Below are positions 25,392-37,773 of a DNA stretch of 64,000 nt, in pieces. The number at the start of each line of letters is the position of its first letter. Position 1 is the stretch's first letter. The notes below the pieces were generated by a model that was given only the letters and a program-made list of their open reading frames with translations, was not told where the DNA came from and made no database searches. Position numbers and translations under genes: made by a program. Source of the stretch: Methylocaldum szegediense. GTDB lineage: Bacteria > Pseudomonadota > Gammaproteobacteria > Methylococcales > Methylococcaceae. The stretch spans positions 4,684,001 to 4,748,000 of the forward strand of contig NZ_OX458333.1 in NCBI RefSeq assembly GCF_949769195.1. Reading direction: 5' to 3'.

Positions 25392-25919
25392 ATCACTGCT
25401 GAAAGAAAAGAGCCCCGCCTGAATGAAGAGATCACGGCGCCTATTGTCAGGTTGATCGGACCTGACGGTAATCAGATAGGGGTCGTATCGAGTAGAGAGG
25501 CCAAGCAAATCGCGTATGAGGCAGATTTAGATCTGGTCGAAATTTCGCCGGCAGCCGATCCGCCGGTCTGTCGGGTAATGGACTATGGTAAATTCCGTTT
25601 CGAACAGAACAAAAAGCTGCAGGCGGCCAAGAAAAAGCAAAAGCAGATTCATGTCAAGGAAATCAAGTTCCGTCCGGGTACGGACGAGGGCGATTACAAG
25701 GTCAAGCTGCGCAGTCTCATCCGCTTTCTGTCGGACGGCGATAAGGCAAAAGTCACCGTTCGGTTTCGCGGTAGGGAATTGGCGCACCGCGAACTGGGGA
25801 TGGACCTCCTGAAACGAATCGAAACGGATCTCGTTGAATACGCGGTGGTGGAGCAGTTTCCGAAGATGGAAGGCAGACAGCTGAGCATGACGCTTGCGCC
25901 GAAAAAGAAAAAATCTTGA
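25392..25919 (+). CDS. infC: Translation initiation factor IF-3, AUC start
   Basis: 175 residues beginning at an ATC codon (25392), read as Met. The conserved N-terminus [20 protein letters not shown] fits only if translation starts here, and GGAGG at 25379-25383 is ideally spaced. The first ATG-type alternative would lose the N-terminal domain start. IF-3 binds the 30S subunit and rejects non-canonical initiation; its own rare start codon (AUU in E. coli) is the basis of autoregulation, and AUC would serve the same purpose. The C-terminal domain [16 protein letters not shown] is intact. Confidence 0.93.
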   Translation: MTAERKEPRLNEEITAPIVRLIGPDGNQIGVVSSREAKQIAYEADLDLVEISPAADPPVCRVMDYGKFRFEQNKKLQAAKKKQKQIHVKEIKFRPGTDEGDYKVKLRSLIRFLSDGDKAKVTVRFRGRELAHRELGMDLLKRIETDLVEYAVVEQFPKMEGRQLSMTLAPKKKKS

Positions 25920-25937
25920 ATTGATTAGGAGATTTAA

Positions 25938-26135
25938 ATGCCTAAATTGAAAACCAACCGCGGCGCGGCGAAACGCTTCAAGCGTACGGCGTCTGGCGGT
26001 TTCAAGTGCAGTCATTCGCACCGACGTCACATTCTGACCAAGAAGAGTACCAAGAGAAAGCGGCAATTGCGCAATCCCGCCGCCTTGCATGCCTCGGATG
26101 TGCGGAGTGCGGCTCGCTTGCTGCCCTATAGCTGA
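25938..26135 (+). CDS. rpmI: 50S ribosomal protein L35
   Basis: 65 residues, [20 protein letters not shown] at the N-terminus and highly basic throughout ([18 protein letters not shown]). It has a good GGAG site and lies 18 bp after infC. In E. coli L20 represses translation of this cistron; no specific site is claimed here. Confidence 0.98.
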   Translation: MPKLKTNRGAAKRFKRTASGGFKCSHSHRRHILTKKSTKRKRQLRNPAALHASDVRSAARLLPYS

Positions 26136-26164
26136 TTTTTTCTTGCCCATCGAGAGAGAAGCTC

Positions 26165-27621
<1,457 letters not shown>

Positions 27622-27642
27622 GAACAACCTACGGTCTTTCCG

Positions 27643-30021
27643 ATGCGCTTCAGCGAAGCTTGGCTACGAGAATACGTCAATCCGCCGATAGACACTAAAA
27701 CTCTGGTTCACCAGTTGACAATGGCGGGTCTTGAGGTCGACAGTGTTGAACCCGCTGCTGCGGCGTTTAGCGGTGTTGTCGTGGCCGAAGTGCTCGAAGT
27801 TTCGCCGCATCCGCAAGCCGACCGGCTGCGGGTTTGTCTCGTGAACAGCGGTTCCGGGGAGCCGCTGCAAATCGTCTGCGGAGCACCCAATGTGCGGGCC
27901 GGGATGCGAGTGCCATTGGCCGTCGAGGGCGCCCGTTTGCCCGGCGATGTGACTATACGGAAATCAGAGCTCCGCGGTGTGGCGTCGTTCGGCATGCTGT
28001 GTTCCGCCAAGGAACTCGGTATCGACGACCCTCAAACCGGACTGATGGAATTACCTCCCGATGCTCCGGTGGGAGCCGATGTTCGGGATTATTTGCAGCT
28101 GGACGATTGTATCATCGAGGTCGATCTGACGCCGAACCGAGCAGACTGTCTGAGCGTAGAGGGTATCGCACGCGAAGTGGCGTCGCTCAACGCGCTGGAC
28201 TGGAAGGCACGGGGAGTTTCGCCCGTTCCCGTAACAAGCCCGGAAACGTTCCCGGTCAGCGTATCAGCGCCCGAAGCTTGCCCGCGCTATCTTGGGCGGT
28301 TGATCAAAGGTGTGTCGCGTACGGCTCAGACTCCGCTCTGGATGCGCGAACGTTTGCGTCGTGCCGGTATCCGCTCTCTGGATGCGGTAGTGGACGTTAC
28401 CAACTACGTTCTGTTGGAAATGGGGCAGCCCTTGCACGCTTTCGACGCTGCCAAGCTGGAAGGGGGTATCCATGTCCGCTACGCGGAGGCAGGCGAGAAG
28501 CTGGCACTCCTGAACGGCGAGGAGATTGCGCTCGATTCTGATGTCTTGGTCATTGCCGATCAGCGCAAAGCGCTGGCACTGGCAGGCATCATGGGCGGCA
28601 GCGACTCCGCAGTGAGTGACGGGACTACCGACATTTTTCTCGAATGCGCGTTTTTCACGCCGAACGTGATCATGGGCAAGGCTCGGCGTTACGGATTGAA
28701 TACCGAATCGTCCCATCGCTTCGAGAGAGGGGTCGATCCCGAGTTGCAGACACGCGCCATCGAGCGAGCCAGTGAACTCATTCTAGCCATCGCTGGAGGA
28801 GAAGCCGGAACCATCGTCGAAGCGACGAGCCCCTCGCATCTGCCGCAGCGCGCGCCTATTCTGCTGCGTTACGAGCGGATTAGCCGGCTGCTCGGTGTGA
28901 ATATCGAACGGCTCAAAGTGGTCGAGATTCTCGAACGGCTCGGACTGAATCTGACGGATCACCCGGAAGGCTGGATCGTGACGCCTCCCGGGTTTCGTTT
29001 CGATATTGCCATAGAGGCCGATCTTATCGAGGAACTCGGTAGGGTTTACGGTTACGAATCGTTGCCGCGTCGACACCCGGTCATGGCGACAGCCATGCGG
29101 CCGGTTTCGGAAAAATTCCTCGATCTCGACCGTGTGAAGAACCTTCTGGTCGATCGCGGTTATCAGGAAGCAATTACCTATAGCTTTGTCGACGAAGCTC
29201 GGCAAGCGCTGATCGAGCCCGAGATTCCCTTTCTGGTCCTGCAGAATCCGATTTCATCGGATATGGCGGTGATGCGTACCAGCCTTTGGTGCGGGTTACT
29301 GGATGCTGCTCTGAAGAACACGTTCCGCCAACAGAGTCGAATACGCTTGTTCGAAGCCGGTCTGCGCTTTGCGCGACGCAGCACCGAGATCGAGCAGCGG
29401 AAATCCTTGGCGGGGCTCGCGATGGGGGCCGTCCACGAGGAGCAATGGGGAGAAGCGCTCCGCGCGGTAGACTTTTACGATGTCAAGGCCGACGTGGAAG
29501 GCATGGTCAAGCTGACCGGTCGGGAAGCGGATTTGGCATTTGTCCCTGCCGCTCATCCGGCGCTTCATCCCGGTCAATCGGCGGAAATCCGACTCGGTGA
29601 CGAACGGCTCGGTTGGATCGGAATGTTGCATCCACGCTTGGAAAAGCAATTGGGCTTCGAGCAGAACGTATTTCTTTTCGAACTGGACCAAGACGTATTG
29701 CTCGGGAGACGGATTCCGATCTTCCGCGGTATATCGAAGTTCCCGCAGGTGCGCCGGGATATTGCGGTCATCATCGACGAGACCGTCATGGTCGATCGTT
29801 TGGTCGCATGTGTGAAGGCTGTCGATAGTCCTATTCTGCGACAAGTGGTGGTGTTCGACGTCTACCAAGGACCAGGGGTCGAACCCGGCAAGAAGAGCGT
29901 CGCCCTCGGTTTGGTGTTGCAGGACGAGGCCGATACGCTGACCGATGCCAGAGTCGAGGAAACGGTAGGAAGCGTTTTGGCGCGTCTGAGCGAAGAGTTC
30001 AATGCTAGGTTGAGAGACTGA
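27643..30021 (+). CDS. pheT: Phenylalanyl-tRNA synthetase beta subunit
   Basis: 792 residues, full length. The EMAP-like tRNA-binding domain ([20 protein letters not shown], residues ~44-65), the B3/B4 editing domain, the B5 domain, the catalytic-like core ([15 protein letters not shown]) and the C-terminal ferredoxin-fold anticodon-binding domain ([14 protein letters not shown]) are all in order. It provides editing and tRNA recognition. It stops 4 bp before ihfA. Confidence 0.98.
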   Translation: MRFSEAWLREYVNPPIDTKTLVHQLTMAGLEVDSVEPAAAAFSGVVVAEVLEVSPHPQADRLRVCLVNSGSGEPLQIVCGAPNVRAGMRVPLAVEGARLPGDVTIRKSELRGVASFGMLCSAKELGIDDPQTGLMELPPDAPVGADVRDYLQLDDCIIEVDLTPNRADCLSVEGIAREVASLNALDWKARGVSPVPVTSPETFPVSVSAPEACPRYLGRLIKGVSRTAQTPLWMRERLRRAGIRSLDAVVDVTNYVLLEMGQPLHAFDAAKLEGGIHVRYAEAGEKLALLNGEEIALDSDVLVIADQRKALALAGIMGGSDSAVSDGTTDIFLECAFFTPNVIMGKARRYGLNTESSHRFERGVDPELQTRAIERASELILAIAGGEAGTIVEATSPSHLPQRAPILLRYERISRLLGVNIERLKVVEILERLGLNLTDHPEGWIVTPPGFRFDIAIEADLIEELGRVYGYESLPRRHPVMATAMRPVSEKFLDLDRVKNLLVDRGYQEAITYSFVDEARQALIEPEIPFLVLQNPISSDMAVMRTSLWCGLLDAALKNTFRQQSRIRLFEAGLRFARRSTEIEQRKSLAGLAMGAVHEEQWGEALRAVDFYDVKADVEGMVKLTGREADLAFVPAAHPALHPGQSAEIRLGDERLGWIGMLHPRLEKQLGFEQNVFLFELDQDVLLGRRIPIFRGISKFPQVRRDIAVIIDETVMVDRLVACVKAVDSPILRQVVVFDVYQGPGVEPGKKSVALGLVLQDEADTLTDARVEETVGSVLARLSEEFNARLRD

Positions 30022-30025
30022 GACG

Positions 30026-30379
30026 ATGGCACTGACCAAAGCAGATATGGTTGAGAGGCTTTTCGAAAACCACGGCATTAACAAACGGGACGCGAAGAAT
30101 CTGGTCGACCAGTTTTTCGAAGAGATCAAAGCCGCGCTGGCACAGGGGAATTCCGTGAAGCTGTCCGGGTTCGGCAATTTCGATCTTCGCGACAAGAACG
30201 AGCGGCCGGGCAGAAATCCGAAGACCGGCGAGGAAATTCCGATTACGGCACGCCGCGTGGTGACGTTCAAGCCGGGACAGAAATTGAAGGTCAGTGTCGA
30301 AGCTTATTCGAAACAAGTTGCCGCCAATGTCCGGCCCGACCAAGCAGCACCCGGTGTCAAGAAGTCAGGTGGCTCGTGA
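30026..30379 (+). CDS. ihfA: Integration host factor alpha subunit
   Basis: 117 residues, longer than the usual ~99 because of a tail after the conserved domain ([20 protein letters not shown]). [22 protein letters not shown] starts the dimerisation helices; [20 protein letters not shown] is the DNA-intercalating arm with its proline. With IhfB it bends DNA for recombination, replication and transcription, and would also serve transposable phages. It is co-transcribed with pheT. Confidence 0.96.
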   Translation: MALTKADMVERLFENHGINKRDAKNLVDQFFEEIKAALAQGNSVKLSGFGNFDLRDKNERPGRNPKTGEEIPITARRVVTFKPGQKLKVSVEAYSKQVAANVRPDQAAPGVKKSGGS

Positions 30380-30434
30380 GTCGTTGTGACGTTTTTGAGC
30401 GACGGCTAGCCCATTTCGAGCGAGAGAGCGAAAC

Positions 30435-31466
30435 ATGATCCGAGTCGGCATCGTCGGCGGCACCGGTTATACGGGCGTCGAATTGCTGCGGATTCTCGCG
30501 CTTCATTCCGAGGCCGCGATCGTCGCCGTGACCTCGCGCTCGGATGTCGGAAAGCGGGTGGACGAGCTCTATCCGAACCTGCGGGGTTTTGTCGATGCGG
30601 TTTTCGTCGAGCCCTCCGTCGATGCCTTGATCGGTTGCGACCTGGTGTTTTTCGCGACGCCCAACGGCACCGCGATGCGCATGGCCGGGGATTTGTTGGC
30701 TCGGGACATCAAGGTCATCGACCTGTCTGCCGATTTTCGTCTCAAGGACCCCGCTGTGTGGGCGCGTTGGTATGGCGAGCCGCATGTCTCTCCGCACCTT
30801 CTGGAAGAAGCCGTTTATGGACTCCCGGAAGTGAATCGGGCGCTCATTCGATCGGCGCGCTTGATTGCTTGTCCGGGGTGTTATCCCACCTCGGTTCAAT
30901 TGGCTTTGCTGCCTCTGGTGGAGTCGGGTGTGATACGGCTAGACCGCATCATCGCCGACGTGAAGTCCGGTGTCAGTGGTGCCGGGCGCAAAGCGGAAAT
31001 CCCCATGTTGATGAGCGAAACGGGGGAAAGCCTCAAGGCTTACAGCGTAAAGGGCCATCGTCATTGGCCAGAAATCAAGCAAGGGCTGGAACAGGTTGCC
31101 GGGCGGACGGTCGAGCTGACCTTCGTGCCTCATTTGATTCCCATGATTCGGGGTATTCATGCCACGGTTTACGCGGAGCTGAACGCCGGGTATGGTGATT
31201 TGCAGACGCTGTTCGAGGAGCGTTATCGGGGCGAACCGTTCGTCGACATTCTGCCGCCGGGTTCACATCCCGATACACGCAACGTGCGCGGCGTGAACCG
31301 CTGTCAAATTGCTGTTCATAGGCCTTTGGACGGCAATACGGTGGTGATTCTGTCGGTTATCGACAATTTGGTGAAAGGCGCAGCCGGTCAGGCGGTGCAA
31401 AACATGAACCTGATGTTCGGCCTGGACGAAACAGCTGGACTCAGAAGCATCGGCCTTTATCCTTGA
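30435..31466 (+). CDS. argC: N-acetyl-gamma-glutamyl-phosphate reductase
   Basis: 343 residues. The NADP-binding [17 protein letters not shown] opens the protein, and the catalytic cysteine is in [16 protein letters not shown] near residue 149. It catalyses the third step of arginine synthesis, reducing N-acetylglutamyl phosphate to the semialdehyde. Other arg genes are not adjacent. Confidence 0.97.
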   Translation: MIRVGIVGGTGYTGVELLRILALHSEAAIVAVTSRSDVGKRVDELYPNLRGFVDAVFVEPSVDALIGCDLVFFATPNGTAMRMAGDLLARDIKVIDLSADFRLKDPAVWARWYGEPHVSPHLLEEAVYGLPEVNRALIRSARLIACPGCYPTSVQLALLPLVESGVIRLDRIIADVKSGVSGAGRKAEIPMLMSETGESLKAYSVKGHRHWPEIKQGLEQVAGRTVELTFVPHLIPMIRGIHATVYAELNAGYGDLQTLFEERYRGEPFVDILPPGSHPDTRNVRGVNRCQIAVHRPLDGNTVVILSVIDNLVKGAAGQAVQNMNLMFGLDETAGLRSIGLYP

Positions 31467-31518
31467 CGGTGCGTTGGCGGCAAATCCCATATCGTCCACG
31501 AGCCGCAATAAGGACGCG

Positions 31519-32118
31519 TTAGGTTCTCGTCGGGTCCAGTGTCAGAGCGTCTAGAGGCACACCCTCGTAGATTTCACGCATATCCAGCTTTAAATCCACC
31601 GAGGCGAATTCCACGGTTTCGAGCCCGGAATATTCGATGTATTCCCAGCAGGATTCAGATGCGCGACGGTGGATTTCGACCCGCGCCTCGTTCTGGCTGA
31701 CGAGCACGTATTCTTTGAGAGAAGTCAAGGTGCGGTAAGCCAGAAGTTTCTCCCGTCTATCTGTGGCTTCTGTATAGTTGGATAGGACCTCGACAACCAA
31801 TATCGGGTCCTCGACAGCGTACGTTTGTAAGTCGATTTTCTGCACGCTGGGGCCGCAGCTCACCAGAACGTCCGGGTAATAGTGTGCATTGGCTTTTTCC
31901 ACCCGCACTCTGACATCGGCCATGAATACACGGCAGGGCGTTGCCCGTAAATGTGCACGTAGAGCCGTCGCGATGTTGAGTGCGATGATGTTGTGGCGAA
32001 GCGTGGCTCCGGTCATGGCGAACACCTCGCCGGCCACGTATTCGTGACGTACAGGGCTATCCAATTCCATCTGCAGATAGTCTTCTTCGCTCAACAGTTG
32101 GTGCTTTCGTGTCAGCAT
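31519..32118 (-). CDS. Uma2-family (DUF820) putative endonuclease
   Basis: 199 residues from the ATG at 32118; the upstream extension to 32319 is not conserved-looking. The PD-(D/E)XK fold is visible: YYPDVLVSCG with the catalytic Asp, then DPILVVEVLSNYTEATDRREKLLAY. Such proteins are abundant in cyanobacteria and some proteobacteria, often in many copies, with unknown biological role. It is a single gene, convergent with argC. Confidence 0.85.
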   Translation of the reverse strand: MLTRKHQLLSEEDYLQMELDSPVRHEYVAGEVFAMTGATLRHNIIALNIATALRAHLRATPCRVFMADVRVRVEKANAHYYPDVLVSCGPSVQKIDLQTYAVEDPILVVEVLSNYTEATDRREKLLAYRTLTSLKEYVLVSQNEARVEIHRRASESCWEYIEYSGLETVEFASVDLKLDMREIYEGVPLDALTLDPTRT

Positions 32119-32420
32119 GGCGGTTCTCCGACTCAAGACATGGTCATTATACGCTTCGGCTACATCGTGCGACTTGGGGATTGGGCGTACCCGATGGAAC
32201 GGTGGGAGGCCATCTGTCGGCGTCGTTTCTTTTTGCAGGGGAGTTCCCACAGCATCGTCGCGTTCTTTTGGCTGATCTGCCCGCTGTACATTGCCGGCAC
32301 GTCCAACGGCTGTTTCCACGTTGAAGATACGCGTCCACCATTCAGGCCGGATTTTCTTTCGCTATGCCTCGGATAAGCGCTGTTTTCGATTACAATAGCC
32401 GGCCTATCGGAATCTTCGCC

Positions 32421-33344
32421 ATGTCGACATCATCCCAGCCGTCCGTAACCTTAACCACTATCCGCGACTACATTCGTTGGGCCGCCAGCCGTTTCACTCA
32501 AGCGGGATTATTTTTTGGCCACGGCACAAGCAATGCGCTGGACGAAGCCGCCGCTTTAGTGCTGCACACCTTGCACTTACCTTACGATCTTCCCAGCGGC
32601 TATTTCGCGGCAACCTTGACCATGGACGAGCGGGAGCGCGTGCTCGCGCTGATCGAGCGCCGGATTGCCGAGCGCAAGCCTCTGGCGTATCTGATCCAGG
32701 AGGCGTCATTTGCCGGTTTGACCTTCTACGTGGACGAAAGGGTTTTGGTACCGCGTTCGCCCATCGCCGAATTGATCGAGAACCGATTCGCTCCGTGGAT
32801 CGAACCGGACCGAGTCCAGGATGTGCTCGATCTCTGCACTGGCAGTGCCTGTATTGCCATCGCTTGTGCTTACGCTTTTCCGGAGGCCCGGGTCGATGCC
32901 ACCGATATCTCTTTGGACGCTTTGGAAGTCGCGCGCATCAATATCAAGAAGCATCATCTGGAAGACCGAGTGATCGCTATAGAGTCGGACGTTTATTCCG
33001 GGCTGGATGACAGGCGTTACGATTTGATCGTCAGCAATCCCCCTTACGTTAACCTGAACGAGTGGCGTGGCTTGGCGCCGGAATATCACGCTGAACCGAG
33101 GCTGGGGCTGGAAGCGGGCAACGACGGGTTGGATTGCGTGCGCCGCATTCTCCGCGACGCCCATCGTCATCTCAAGCCGGACGGCGTTCTCGTGGTCGAA
33201 GTCGGCAGCAGCGCGGGAGCCTTGGAATCGGCTTACCCCGACGTCCCGTTTTACTGGCTTGAGTTCGAGCGGGGCGGCGATGGCGTATTCCTATTGACCG
33301 CCGAGCAGATCGACCAGCATAAGGAGATTTTTCAGACGAGTTGA
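32421..33344 (+). CDS. prmB: Ribosomal protein L3 N5-glutamine methyltransferase
   Basis: 307 residues from the ATG at 32421; an in-frame ATG-type start at 32364 is less likely. An N-terminal helical domain precedes a Rossmann methyltransferase with VLDLCTGSACIAIACAYAFP and the catalytic SNPPYVNL, which contacts the target glutamine. PrmB methylates Gln150 of L3 using S-adenosylmethionine. PrmC is a close relative, but the N-terminal region and the ERKPLAYLIQEASFAGL segment favour PrmB. Confidence 0.93.
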   Translation: MSTSSQPSVTLTTIRDYIRWAASRFTQAGLFFGHGTSNALDEAAALVLHTLHLPYDLPSGYFAATLTMDERERVLALIERRIAERKPLAYLIQEASFAGLTFYVDERVLVPRSPIAELIENRFAPWIEPDRVQDVLDLCTGSACIAIACAYAFPEARVDATDISLDALEVARINIKKHHLEDRVIAIESDVYSGLDDRRYDLIVSNPPYVNLNEWRGLAPEYHAEPRLGLEAGNDGLDCVRRILRDAHRHLKPDGVLVVEVGSSAGALESAYPDVPFYWLEFERGGDGVFLLTAEQIDQHKEIFQTS

Positions 33345-33572
33345 AGGGCGTTCCGGTAGACCACCGGTGCCCGGCACGGTATTGCATTCCCTCATGAAAC
33401 CTCTGCGAACCGTCAATCTCAGACGCAACTATTCTTTTGACGTGCGGTGAATACGCGAATCGCATCCGTCACTCACAACGCGCGTCTTTTTCGCCGCCAC
33501 CCCGGATGGGTCGTCCCGATGATTCATTGCGGTCGGTCCGTTACCAATGAACGATATAAGCAGAGGGAAGCG

Positions 33573-34184
33573 ATGAGTGTTCAGTTCAAAATTGCCGGTA
33601 TGTTTTTTCTGCTCTTAGGGCTGGCGGCCTGCGGCTCCGGCGCCAAGCTGCCGAAGCTTCCGGCAGAGGCGAAGGTGCTGGCCTTTGGCGACAGCCTGAC
33701 GTTTGGAACCGGCGCCGATTCGGCGCAGAGTTACCCGTCGGTACTGCAAGGCATAATCGGACGGGAAGTCATCAATGCGGGTGTGCCTGGCGAAACCAGC
33801 GCGGAAGGTCTCGCACGTCTGCCGGCGGTATTGGACGAACATCAACCTGCATTGCTGATTTTGTGCCATGGGGCCAACGATTTTCTGCGCGGCCTGAGCG
33901 AGCAACAGGCGGCGAACAATATTCGGGCCATGGTCAAACTGGCCAAGGATCGTGGGATCGGTGTGGTTCTGATCGCTGTACCTAAGTTCGGGCTGATGTT
34001 CTCGCCACCCGAGTTTTATGCAAAGATCGCCGAGGAATTCTCGATTCCGTTTGATACCGGGACTCTGAGCAGAATTATTCGCGACAACTCGCTCAAGTCT
34101 GACGCCGTTCACCCTAACGGTTCCGGATACCGAATGCTGGCCGAGGCGGTGGCGGAGCGACTTAAGGTGGCTGGGGCGATTTGA
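33573..34184 (+). CDS. GDSL-family arylesterase/lysophospholipase, lipoprotein
   Basis: 203 residues from the ATG at 33573, which has AGAGGGA upstream; a longer reading to 33447 lacks support. A signal peptide ends in the lipobox LGLAAC. Catalytic blocks of the SGNH family are present: VLAFGDSLTFGTG (Ser), GVPGETSAEG (Gly), CHGANDFLRG (Asn) and SDAVHPNGSGY (Asp/His). It resembles TesA, but TesA is periplasmic without lipidation. It likely hydrolyses acyl esters in the envelope. Confidence 0.9.
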   Translation: MSVQFKIAGMFFLLLGLAACGSGAKLPKLPAEAKVLAFGDSLTFGTGADSAQSYPSVLQGIIGREVINAGVPGETSAEGLARLPAVLDEHQPALLILCHGANDFLRGLSEQQAANNIRAMVKLAKDRGIGVVLIAVPKFGLMFSPPEFYAKIAEEFSIPFDTGTLSRIIRDNSLKSDAVHPNGSGYRMLAEAVAERLKVAGAI

Positions 34185-34226
34185 ACCGTTTGGCTTCTTC
34201 GTTTAAGAACGTTTGAAATTTTTACC

Positions 34227-35327
34227 ATGTCCGGAAACACCCTAGGCAAACTCTTTACCGTCACCTCCTTCGGCGAAAGCCACGGTCCCGCCATCGGCTG
34301 TATCGTGGATGGCTGCCCGCCGGGACTGGAGTTGTCCGAGGCCGACATTCAGGCGGAGCTGGAGCGACGGCGTCCTGGCAAATCGCGGCATACCACGCAG
34401 CGCCGCGAGCCGGACGAGGTGAAGATTTTGTCCGGGGTGTTCGACGGGCGTACCACGGGCACACCGATCGGTCTTCTGATCGAGAATGTGGATCAGCGTT
34501 CCAAGGATTATTCCGCGATTGCCGATCGCTTCCGGCCAGGACATGCGGATTACACGTATCACATGAAATATGGTTTTCGCGATTATCGCGGCGGCGGGCG
34601 TTCGTCCGCCCGCGAAACCGCTATGCGGGTGGCGGCCGGGGCGATTGCCAAGAAATATCTGAAAGAACGAGTCGGGGTCACGATTCGCGGTTATCTCGCC
34701 CAGCTCGGCCCGATCAAGATCGACCGGGTGGTTTGGGAGGAGGTGGACAACAATCCATTCTTCTGCCCGGATCCCGACAAGGTCGCGGAACTGGAAGCCT
34801 ATATGGACGCCCTGCGCAAAGAAGGCGAGTCCATCGGGGCGCGCATCAACGTTGTTGCGACCGGCGTGCCGCCGGGCTGGGGCGAGCCGATTTTCGATCG
34901 CCTCGACGCCGAGTTGGCGTATGCCTTGATGAGCATCAACGCCGTCAAAGGGGTGGAGATCGGCGACGGTTTTGCCTGCATCGAGGCGAAAGGCACCGAG
35001 TTTCGCGACGAGATGACCCCGCAAGGCTTCTTGAGCAATCATGCGGGTGGCATATTGGGCGGTATTTCTTCGGGGCAGGATATCGTGGCCAGTATCGCAC
35101 TAAAGCCGACATCCAGCTTGCGCCTTCCGGGACGCTCGGTGAACGTCAGAGGCGAACCGGTGGAAGTGATCACGACAGGGCGCCACGACCCTTGCGTCGG
35201 CATTCGGGCGACGCCCATCGCAGAAGCGATGACAGCCCTGGTACTGATGGATCATTACCTGCGTCATCGCGCGCAGAATTCGGACGTGAAGACGGAATTG
35301 GCGCCCATTCCATCCAGGGCTCCGTAA
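34227..35327 (+). CDS. aroC: Chorismate synthase
   Basis: 366 residues. The three signature regions are present: [40 protein letters not shown] and [18 protein letters not shown]. It converts EPSP to chorismate with reduced FMN, the branch point to aromatic amino acids, folates and quinones. It stops 22 bp before the next gene. Confidence 0.99.
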   Translation: MSGNTLGKLFTVTSFGESHGPAIGCIVDGCPPGLELSEADIQAELERRRPGKSRHTTQRREPDEVKILSGVFDGRTTGTPIGLLIENVDQRSKDYSAIADRFRPGHADYTYHMKYGFRDYRGGGRSSARETAMRVAAGAIAKKYLKERVGVTIRGYLAQLGPIKIDRVVWEEVDNNPFFCPDPDKVAELEAYMDALRKEGESIGARINVVATGVPPGWGEPIFDRLDAELAYALMSINAVKGVEIGDGFACIEAKGTEFRDEMTPQGFLSNHAGGILGGISSGQDIVASIALKPTSSLRLPGRSVNVRGEPVEVITTGRHDPCVGIRATPIAEAMTALVLMDHYLRHRAQNSDVKTELAPIPSRAP

Positions 35328-35349
35328 CCCGAGCGTTCTCCCGCCAGCC

Positions 35350-36510
35350 ATGCTCGCGGCGCGTAAAGTGCCTTACGGCCGGTTGTCCGGCTTTTATTTT
35401 TTCTATTTCGCGGCGCTGGGCGCCTTTTTGCCGTACTGGGCGCTTTATCTCCAGGATGCGGGATTCTCCGCGGCGGAGATCGGCCAGCTGATCGCCATTA
35501 CCGCTGCGACGAGAGTCGTCGCTCCGAACCTTTGGGGATGGCTGGCGGATCGAACAGGGCGGACCCTGTCGGTTGTCCGGCTCGCCGGATTCTTCACCCT
35601 AGTCGCTTTCAGCCTGGTTTTCGCGCTGCACGGATTCGGAGGATTCGCCCTGGTCATGCTGGTATTCAGTTTTTTCTGGAATGCCATGCTGCCGCTTTTC
35701 GAAACCATCACGCTCAGTCATCTGCATCACGACACTTATCGTTACAGCTGGGTGCGGCTGTGGGGGTCGATCGGTTTCATCGCTGCCGTCGTGGCTATCG
35801 GCAAAGCCTTGGAAGGCGTGCTTTCCATCGATTGTCTGCCGCAGTTGATCATGTTGCTGTTCGGCGGGTTGTGGCTGACCAGCCTGACCGTACCCAAGGG
35901 CCCTGAGGAAACTCACGGCGTGGAATCGAGTGCCTTGTCGAACATCCTGAAGCGGGGCGATGTCATTGCGTTCTTCCTGGCCTGCATGCTGCAACAACTC
36001 GCACATGGGCCCTATTACGTCTTCTTCTCGGTTTATCTCCGAGACCATGGCTTCAGCAGCGGCGAGACCGGCCAGCTCTGGGCGCTCGGTGTCTTGGCGG
36101 AAATCGTGCTGTTCGCATTTCTGCACCGGCTATTGGCGCGCTACAGTCTTAGGCGGATCTTTCTGGCCAGCCTCGCCCTCAGCGTGGTGCGCTGGCTGCT
36201 GATTGCCTGGGGCGTCGACAGTGTTGCGGCGATATTCTCCGCGCAGCTGCTCCACGCGGCGAGTTTCGGCTCGGCCCATGTGGCTGCCATTCATTTGGTG
36301 CATCGACATTTCCGAGGTCCTCACCACGGCAAAGGACAGGCCTTTTACAGCGCCCTCAGTTTCGGCCTGGGCGGAGCGCTGGGCAGTCTCTACAGCGGAT
36401 ACTTCTGGATGGCGTGGGGGCCTCACTGGGTTTATACGGCGGCGGCGGGCGCGAGTTTATTGGCTTTGCTGATCGCCTGGCCTTCCGTAGGAAAACGGGA
36501 CACGGATTGA
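35350..36510 (+). CDS. MFS transporter, PPP/HcaT-like
   Basis: 386 residues with about 12 hydrophobic segments. The start FYFFYFAALGAFLPYWALYLQ and the loop GWLADRTGR are typical of the phenylpropionate permease subgroup (MFS_1_like). The natural substrate cannot be told; many members of this subgroup in Gammaproteobacteria are uncharacterised. Probably co-transcribed with aroC. Confidence 0.88.
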   Translation: MLAARKVPYGRLSGFYFFYFAALGAFLPYWALYLQDAGFSAAEIGQLIAITAATRVVAPNLWGWLADRTGRTLSVVRLAGFFTLVAFSLVFALHGFGGFALVMLVFSFFWNAMLPLFETITLSHLHHDTYRYSWVRLWGSIGFIAAVVAIGKALEGVLSIDCLPQLIMLLFGGLWLTSLTVPKGPEETHGVESSALSNILKRGDVIAFFLACMLQQLAHGPYYVFFSVYLRDHGFSSGETGQLWALGVLAEIVLFAFLHRLLARYSLRRIFLASLALSVVRWLLIAWGVDSVAAIFSAQLLHAASFGSAHVAAIHLVHRHFRGPHHGKGQAFYSALSFGLGGALGSLYSGYFWMAWGPHWVYTAAAGASLLALLIAWPSVGKRDTD

Positions 36511-36573
36511 CCGTCCCGGCGGAAGGGGTGTATTGAACGATGGGGTATCCGAATCTGAGACGCAACCGGAGTC

Positions 36574-37119
36574 ATGGCTATGAGTAACTCCCTGAGAGAT
36601 CAGCTTCTGAAAGCGGGTCTGGTCAACGAAAAACAGGTCAAACAAGCCAGCAAGGAAGCGCGGAAACAGTAAAAGCAGAACCGTCACGGCAACGCTGCAG
36701 CGAAGGACCAGGACAAGCGCGCGGCTCTGGAGGCCAAAGCCGCAAAAATCGAGCGCGACCGCCTGCTCAATCAGGAAAGAGCCAAGGAAGCGGAGCGAAA
36801 AGCGTTGGCAGCGCAAATCAAACAGCTGATCGAGGAGAATCGCGTCCCGCCGGGAGAAGACGACATTGCTCACCGGTTCGCGCATGACAATAAGGTTAAG
36901 ACTCTTTATGTCTCCAAGGAGGTCCATCAAGACCTGGTGGACGGCAAGCTCGCGATAGTCACCCTGGAATCGCGCTACGAAATCGTGCCGTCTGCGGTGG
37001 CCGAAAAAATCAGGCTGCGGGACGAAAGCCGGGTCGTCCTGCTCAACCCGCCAGAGCAAGCGGAGGACGTCGACGATGAATACGCGGAATATAAAATCCC
37101 GGACGATTTGATGTGGTAG
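36574..37119 (+). pseudogene. DUF2058 (YaiL-like) protein interrupted by a stop codon
   Basis: The reading frame from ATG 36574 (or 36580) gives MSNSLRDQLLKAGLVNEKQV, the usual N-terminus of DUF2058 proteins, but hits TAA at 36670-36672 after about 32 codons. The same frame continues with basic coiled coil and IKQLIEENRVPPGEDDIAHRF to VKTLYVSKEVHQDLVDGKLAIV and a normal stop at 37119. TAA can arise from CAA (Gln) by one transition, and neighbours are Gln/Lys-rich. Re-initiation at the ATG at 36805 could still yield the C-terminal domain. YaiL is a nucleoprotein-like protein of unclear role. Confidence 0.85.
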
Positions 37120-37212
37120 CCGCGGTAGGCAGTGGCTCAGGTGCCGACTCGGTAGGTTCAGCTCGCTGAAGGTGAAAACGGTCCAAAGCGGCAGCCGTTC
37201 CCGGCGCGATGC

Positions 37213-37767
37213 CTAGAGCATCCCCAATTGAAGCTTCGCCGCTTCGGACATCATATCCCGCGACCAGGGCGGATCGAAGACCACCTCGATGTTGACCTTG
37301 TTCACGCCCGGGAGGTTCTTCACTGCAGCCTCGGCGTCGTACTGGAGGATGGGGCCCATGCCGCAGCCGGGGGCGGTCAGGGTCATGATGATGTGGACGT
37401 CGTTCTTACCCTCTTCGACGGGCGTCACCTTGCAGTGGTACACCAGTCCCAGGTCGACGATGTTGACCGGGATTTCCGGGTCGTAAATAGTTCTCAGCAC
37501 TTCCCAGACGTTTTTTTCCACGGATTCGGGATCGGTGCCGCTTACGAGATTGGCCACGATGGGCGGCTCCTTGCCAAGGGCATCCGCGTCGTTTCCGGCG
37601 ATGCGCACCATTTGCCCGAATTCGGTGACCACGGTGAAATTGCCGCCGAGAGACTGGTATAAGGTCACCACATGGCCTTTCGGCAATGAGCTGGGGGTTC
37701 CGTCGGGAATCTGTACCACATCGACGTCCCGTTGAAGAACGATGCTTTCGCGACCGTAACCGTACAT
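37213..37767 (-). CDS. sufT: Fe-S assembly protein SufT (DUF59/MIP18 family)
   Basis: 184 residues. An N-terminal SufT-specific domain is followed by the DUF59 domain: EVLRTIYDPEIPVNIVDLGLVY and the motif TLTAPGCGMGPIL with its conserved Cys. SufT takes part in iron-sulfur cluster maturation. It lies 6 bp downstream of the yciK-like gene and is the last gene of a five-gene minus-strand operon. Confidence 0.92.
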   Translation of the reverse strand: MYGYGRESIVLQRDVDVVQIPDGTPSSLPKGHVVTLYQSLGGNFTVVTEFGQMVRIAGNDADALGKEPPIVANLVSGTDPESVEKNVWEVLRTIYDPEIPVNIVDLGLVYHCKVTPVEEGKNDVHIIMTLTAPGCGMGPILQYDAEAAVKNLPGVNKVNIEVVFDPPWSRDMMSEAAKLQLGML

Positions 37768-37773
37768 AAGCCT

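Noticed and set aside
25452-25454. Later start for infC
   Set aside because: Would remove the conserved N-terminal 20 residues of IF-3 and ignore the ideal GGAGG before 25392.
24483-25508. 341-residue minus-strand ORF
   Set aside because: Antisense to thrS and infC, which are unambiguous.
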